Below, one piece after another: positions 6,910 through 9,512 of a stretch of DNA of 9,512 nt. Source of the DNA: CAZPZZ01 sp964591245. GTDB lineage: Bacteria > Acidobacteriota > Vicinamibacteria > Vicinamibacterales > UBA8438. Under the pieces are notes generated by a model that made no database searches, was not told the origin of the DNA, and was given only the letters and a program-made list of their open reading frames with translations. Where the stretch lies: the NCBI GenBank assembly GCA_964591245.1, contig CAZPZZ010000157.1, positions 1 to 9,512 on the forward strand, written 5' to 3'. The position numbers and the translations under genes are program-made. Every line of letters begins with the position of its first letter. Position 1 is the first letter of the stretch.

Positions 6910-8240
6910 TCATCACCAAGAAGGCTATTCCTCGCCGCACCGTGTTGCGGGGCATCGGCGCCGGCCTGGCGCTTCCGTTACTCGATGGTATGGTGCCGGC
7001 ATTCGCCGCCATCCGTAACAGTGCTGCGAAGCCGGTTCGTCGGTTCGGTGTCGTGTATGTGCCGAACGGGATGGCGATGAAGCATTGGACCCCTGAAGGT
7101 AAGGGGGCTGGCTTCGAGATGACCCGGTTGCTCGGGCAGATCGCGGATTATCGGGATCAGATGACAGTGCTCACCGGCCTGAACGCCGTCCCGAGCAACG
7201 CGGGTGTGCATGCCAGTGCGGCTACGCGGTTTCTCACGGGCGTGACCCCCGCGCGGACCGAATCAAATTTGCGGGCGGGTATCTCCGTGGATCAACTGAT
7301 CGCCCGTGAATTCGCGCAGGAAACGCAACTCGGTTCTCTGGAGATTGCGCTGGATAGCCGGGATGTTTCCGGATCGTGTGACGTCGGATTTAGCTGTACT
7401 TACACGAACACGATCTCGTGGAGGAATGAGACCACACCGTTGTTGGGGGAGAACAACCCTCGTGCGGTCTTCGAGCGCCTCTTCGGTGATAGTGGTTCGA
7501 CTGATGCGGCGGCACGAGTTGAGCGGATCAGAAAAGAACAGAGCATTCTGGATTCCGTCACGGAGAAGATCGACGCGTTGAAGCAAGGCTTGGGGCCGAA
7601 TGACCGGATTCGGGTGAACGAATATTTGGACGCGGTTCGAGACATCGAACGACGTATCCAGATGGCTGAGGCACAAAGCGACCGCGAACTTCCTGAGGTC
7701 GATCAACCCGCCGGGGTGCCCGCAACGTATGCCGAGCACGCAACGTTGATGTTCGACTTGCTACTGCTCGCCTATCAGACTGACCTAACCCGGGTGAGCA
7801 CGTGCATGATGGCACGTGAGATCAGTGGTCGGACGTATCCGGAGATTGGCGTGCCAGATTCGCATCACCCAACCTCCCACCATCGGGATGATCCGACGCT
7901 CTACGAGAAGATAGCGAAGATCAACGAGTTCCACCTCTCCTTGTTTGCCCATTTCCTTGAGAAGGCACGGGCGACCCCGGATGGGGACGGGACATTGCTC
8001 GACAACATGGTCATGTTGTACGGCGCAGGCATGTCAGACAGCAACCGGCACGACAACAAAGGGTTGCCGCTTGCGCTTGTTGGTGGTGGTTCGGGGCACC
8101 TCAAGGCGGCCGGGCACCTGCGCTATGCGGAACGGACTCCAGTGAGCAATCTTCACCTGACGATTCTCGACAAGATGGGGATTCCTGTGGAGCAACTCAG
8201 CGATAGCACCGGACAGCTTGAACTGTTGAGCGTGGGCTAG
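6906..8240 (+). CDS. Exported DUF1552 (HXXSHH) family protein
   Basis: A 444-residue protein, full length for the DUF1552 family, whose function is unknown. The N-terminus has a probable Tat signal: the twin arginines of PRRTVLRG (residues 9-16), hydrophobic GIGAGLALPLLDGMV (16-30) and an AFA cleavage site near 34. This would allow export as a folded protein. Family features include FGVVYVPNGM (47-56), the TGLNA..GVHAS region (90-104) and the eponymous HXXSHH motif as HPTSHH (321-326). The C-terminal part, with DNMVMLYGAGMSDSN (366-380) and then LALVGGGSG, resembles the corresponding part of DUF1501 proteins; this is my reading and was not tested by alignment. GGAGG lies eight bases before the ATG, which overlaps the stop of the DUF1592 gene, so the two are co-translated. 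This pairing recurs in planctomycetes and acidobacteria, suggesting that the two proteins act together. Confidence 0.93.
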   Translation: MIITKKAIPRRTVLRGIGAGLALPLLDGMVPAFAAIRNSAAKPVRRFGVVYVPNGMAMKHWTPEGKGAGFEMTRLLGQIADYRDQMTVLTGLNAVPSNAGVHASAATRFLTGVTPARTESNLRAGISVDQLIAREFAQETQLGSLEIALDSRDVSGSCDVGFSCTYTNTISWRNETTPLLGENNPRAVFERLFGDSGSTDAAARVERIRKEQSILDSVTEKIDALKQGLGPNDRIRVNEYLDAVRDIERRIQMAEAQSDRELPEVDQPAGVPATYAEHATLMFDLLLLAYQTDLTRVSTCMMAREISGRTYPEIGVPDSHHPTSHHRDDPTLYEKIAKINEFHLSLFAHFLEKARATPDGDGTLLDNMVMLYGAGMSDSNRHDNKGLPLALVGGGSGHLKAAGHLRYAERTPVSNLHLTILDKMGIPVEQLSDSTGQLELLSVG

Positions 8241-8260
8241 TTACCGGCAGATCACCCGTA

Positions 8261-8282
8261 TGCCCCGGAACCTTCCGGGGCA
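8261..8282 (+). other. GC-rich hairpin downstream of the DUF1552 gene
   Basis: A perfect 10-bp inverted repeat with almost no loop (TGCCCCGGAA / TTCCGGGGCA separated by CC) lies 20 bases after the stop codon. In RNA it would form about nine pairs with a four-base loop. It has no T-tract, so it is not itself a typical intrinsic terminator. It may protect the mRNA 3' end or assist the terminator just downstream. Confidence 0.6.
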
Positions 8283-8293
8283 CCGTTTGGAAG

Positions 8294-8323
8294 AAGGCCC
8301 GGCGTTGGTGCCGGGCCTTTTTT
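8294..8323 (+). terminator. Rho-independent terminator (or attenuator) after the DUF1592-DUF1552 operon
   Basis: A 10-bp stem (AAGGCCCGGC / GCCGGGCCTT) with a six-base loop (GTTGGT) runs directly into a run of six T. This is a textbook intrinsic terminator for plus-strand transcription, 53 bp after the DUF1552 stop. Only 23 bp separate it from the next ATG at 8347, so it may act as a partial terminator within a longer operon. Confidence 0.88.
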
Positions 8324-8334
8324 GTCATTCGATG

Positions 8335-8341
8335 AAGGGGG
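8335..8341 (+). promoter_or_regulatory. Shine-Dalgarno site selecting the start at 8347
   Basis: AAGGGGG lies five bases before the ATG at 8347. An in-frame ATG at 8332 overlaps this site and has only the terminator T-tract region upstream, so 8347 is preferred. Confidence 0.6.
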
Positions 8342-8346
8342 ATGGT

Positions 8347-9512
8347 ATGGGAAAGACATGGCGTACAGCGTTTGTGGCGGTGATGGGTGCCGTGGGGATT
8401 GCTGGCGTGTCTACATTGGGACTGGAACAACAGGCAGGGACTGTCGCGATCGACGCTGACGACATTGGCGGGGTCGTGACGAGTGCAAATGGTACGGAGG
8501 CTGGCGTCTGGGTTGTGGCCGAAACGACTGACTTGCCGACGCGGTTCATTCGGATCGTGGTGACCGATGATGCCGGACAGTATGTCTTGCCCGATCTGCC
8601 GGAGGCGAATTACGAGATTTTCGTGCGCGGCTATGGACTCGTCGATTCGCCGCGTGTCGCGGCGTCGCCGGGGCAGTCGCTAGATCTTGAAGGCGTGGTG
8701 GCGCCCGATGCAAGGGCCGCGGCGCAAGTCTACCCTGCCGCGTGGTGGCTCTCGATGATGGAGTTGCCAGAGGGTGTGCATTCGCAGCAGGATTTGGGTA
8801 GTGCGGTGACGAATTGCCTCAATTGCCATCAAGTTGGCAATCGGGCGACGCGCGAGATTCCCGGTGAGATTCTACGCGAGGCCGATTCTCATCTCGAGGC
8901 CTGGGACCGACGGGTGGCGATGGGGCCCATGGGCGGGGGGATGTCGGCGAGTTTCAACCGCCTTGGTGACCAACGGCGAATGTTCGCCGATTGGACTGAG
9001 CGTATCGCCGCCGGCGAAGCACCGACCCAGACCCCGCCCCGCCCACAGGGAGTTGAACGGAATGTCGTGGTGTCCCTCTGGGATTGGGGTACCGCAACGG
9101 ACGGGAGAACAGATAGCGCGGCATCGGATGTACGAGATGCTACGGTGAATGCGGATGGTCTCGTTTACGGGGTGGTGCAGCCAAGCGATATTCTCGCCGT
9201 ACTCGATCCAGTGGCGCACCGGGCGTTCACGATTCCGGTTCCCTCGAATGGTCCGGAAATTCAGGGACGGACGCCGGAGTCGCCCTACTGGGGAGACGAG
9301 CCGGTCTGGGCGCGTTATTCGGATCCGCGCAGTGTCGCTCTGGATGCGGATGGCCGCGTATGGTTGACTGGTCGGGTACGCGGGGCAGACGCCCAGCCTG
9401 CGTTTTGTACGGATGAGGTCAACGCGTTCGCTGACTACTTTCCCTTGGCGCGGGGAACGCGGCAGGTGTTCATGTACGACCCGCCGAGTGAGCAATTCTC
9501 CGAGATCGATAC
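8347..9512 (+). CDS. Exported carboxypeptidase-regulatory-like / heme / lyase-like protein, 5' part (runs off the right edge)
   Basis: 388 codons are open to the right edge, and the C-terminus is missing. The N-terminus is a signal peptide (MGKTWR, then hydrophobic AFVAVMGAVGIAGV). Residues about 40-118 fit a carboxypeptidase regulatory-like beta-sandwich: GGVVTSANGTEAGVWVVA, then TDDAGQYVLPDLPEANYEI. A single cytochrome c motif, CLNCH, follows (Cys157, Cys160, His161), with a Met-rich stretch (192-199) that could supply the second heme ligand. From about 239 (SLWDWGT, TVNADGLVYG, VLDP, DADGRVWLTGRVR) the sequence resembles the repeats of proteins usually annotated as carboxypeptidase-regulatory-like or streptogramin-lyase-like propellers. 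I recall this overall layout from acidobacterial proteins, but no function is established. It follows the DUF1552 gene after a terminator, on the same strand, and shares export and a heme motif with the upstream operon. Confidence 0.85.
   Translation, partial: MGKTWRTAFVAVMGAVGIAGVSTLGLEQQAGTVAIDADDIGGVVTSANGTEAGVWVVAETTDLPTRFIRIVVTDDAGQYVLPDLPEANYEIFVRGYGLVDSPRVAASPGQSLDLEGVVAPDARAAAQVYPAAWWLSMMELPEGVHSQQDLGSAVTNCLNCHQVGNRATREIPGEILREADSHLEAWDRRVAMGPMGGGMSASFNRLGDQRRMFADWTERIAAGEAPTQTPPRPQGVERNVVVSLWDWGTATDGRTDSAASDVRDATVNADGLVYGVVQPSDILAVLDPVAHRAFTIPVPSNGPEIQGRTPESPYWGDEPVWARYSDPRSVALDADGRVWLTGRVRGADAQPAFCTDEVNAFADYFPLARGTRQVFMYDPPSEQFSEID

Noticed and set aside
8872..9495. A 207-codon minus-strand open frame at the right end
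   Set aside because: It is antisense to the exported heme/propeller protein, whose plus frame is open throughout and shows domain motifs.
1..9512. CRISPR arrays, tRNA or rRNA genes, insertion sequences
   Set aside because: I saw no regularly spaced long repeats, no tRNA-like cloverleaf in the few intergenic gaps, and no transposase or terminal inverted repeats. The coding density leaves little room for any.

Overview
The window looks like a chromosomal segment of a free-living, moderately GC-rich bacterium. My best guess is an Acidobacteriota (Vicinamibacteria-like) or another lineage rich in DUF1592/DUF1552 genes, such as Planctomycetota or related marine and soil phyla. That placement is inference from gene content and is not proven by any marker gene here.

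Layout. On the minus strand, reading right to left, lie an exported ankyrin-repeat protein (4194-2590), peptide deformylase def (2540-2031), methionyl-tRNA formyltransferase fmt (2037-1081) and the N-terminal 361 codons of the 16S rRNA m5C methyltransferase gene rsmB (1084 to the left edge). def, fmt and rsmB overlap at their stop/start junctions and form a classic translation-maturation operon: Fmt formylates initiator Met-tRNA, Def removes the formyl group from new proteins, and RsmB modifies the ribosome. On the plus strand, diverging from the ankyrin gene, lie a diheme DUF1592-type protein (4384-6909) and a DUF1552 (HXXSHH) protein (6906-8240) joined by an ATGA overlap. A tandem hairpin/terminator follows (8261-8323). 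A third exported protein then begins at 8347 and runs off the right edge. It combines a carboxypeptidase-regulatory-like domain, a CxxCH heme motif and the start of a lyase/propeller-like region.

The 189-bp gap 4195-4383 is the main regulatory region. It holds a good sigma70-like promoter for the ankyrin gene (TTGTCA, 17 bp, TACGAT), whose -35 box overlaps a perfect TTGACA on the opposite strand. It also holds several short inverted repeats in the leader of the heme-protein operon.

The plus-strand genes and the ankyrin gene all encode proteins with export signals. The three plus-strand proteins carry three CxxCH heme-binding motifs between them (two in the DUF1592 protein, one in the last protein). 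Together they look like an uncharacterised periplasmic or cell-surface heme-dependent module with an exported ankyrin partner. The individual families are known but have no established biochemical function, so any pathway assignment is inference.
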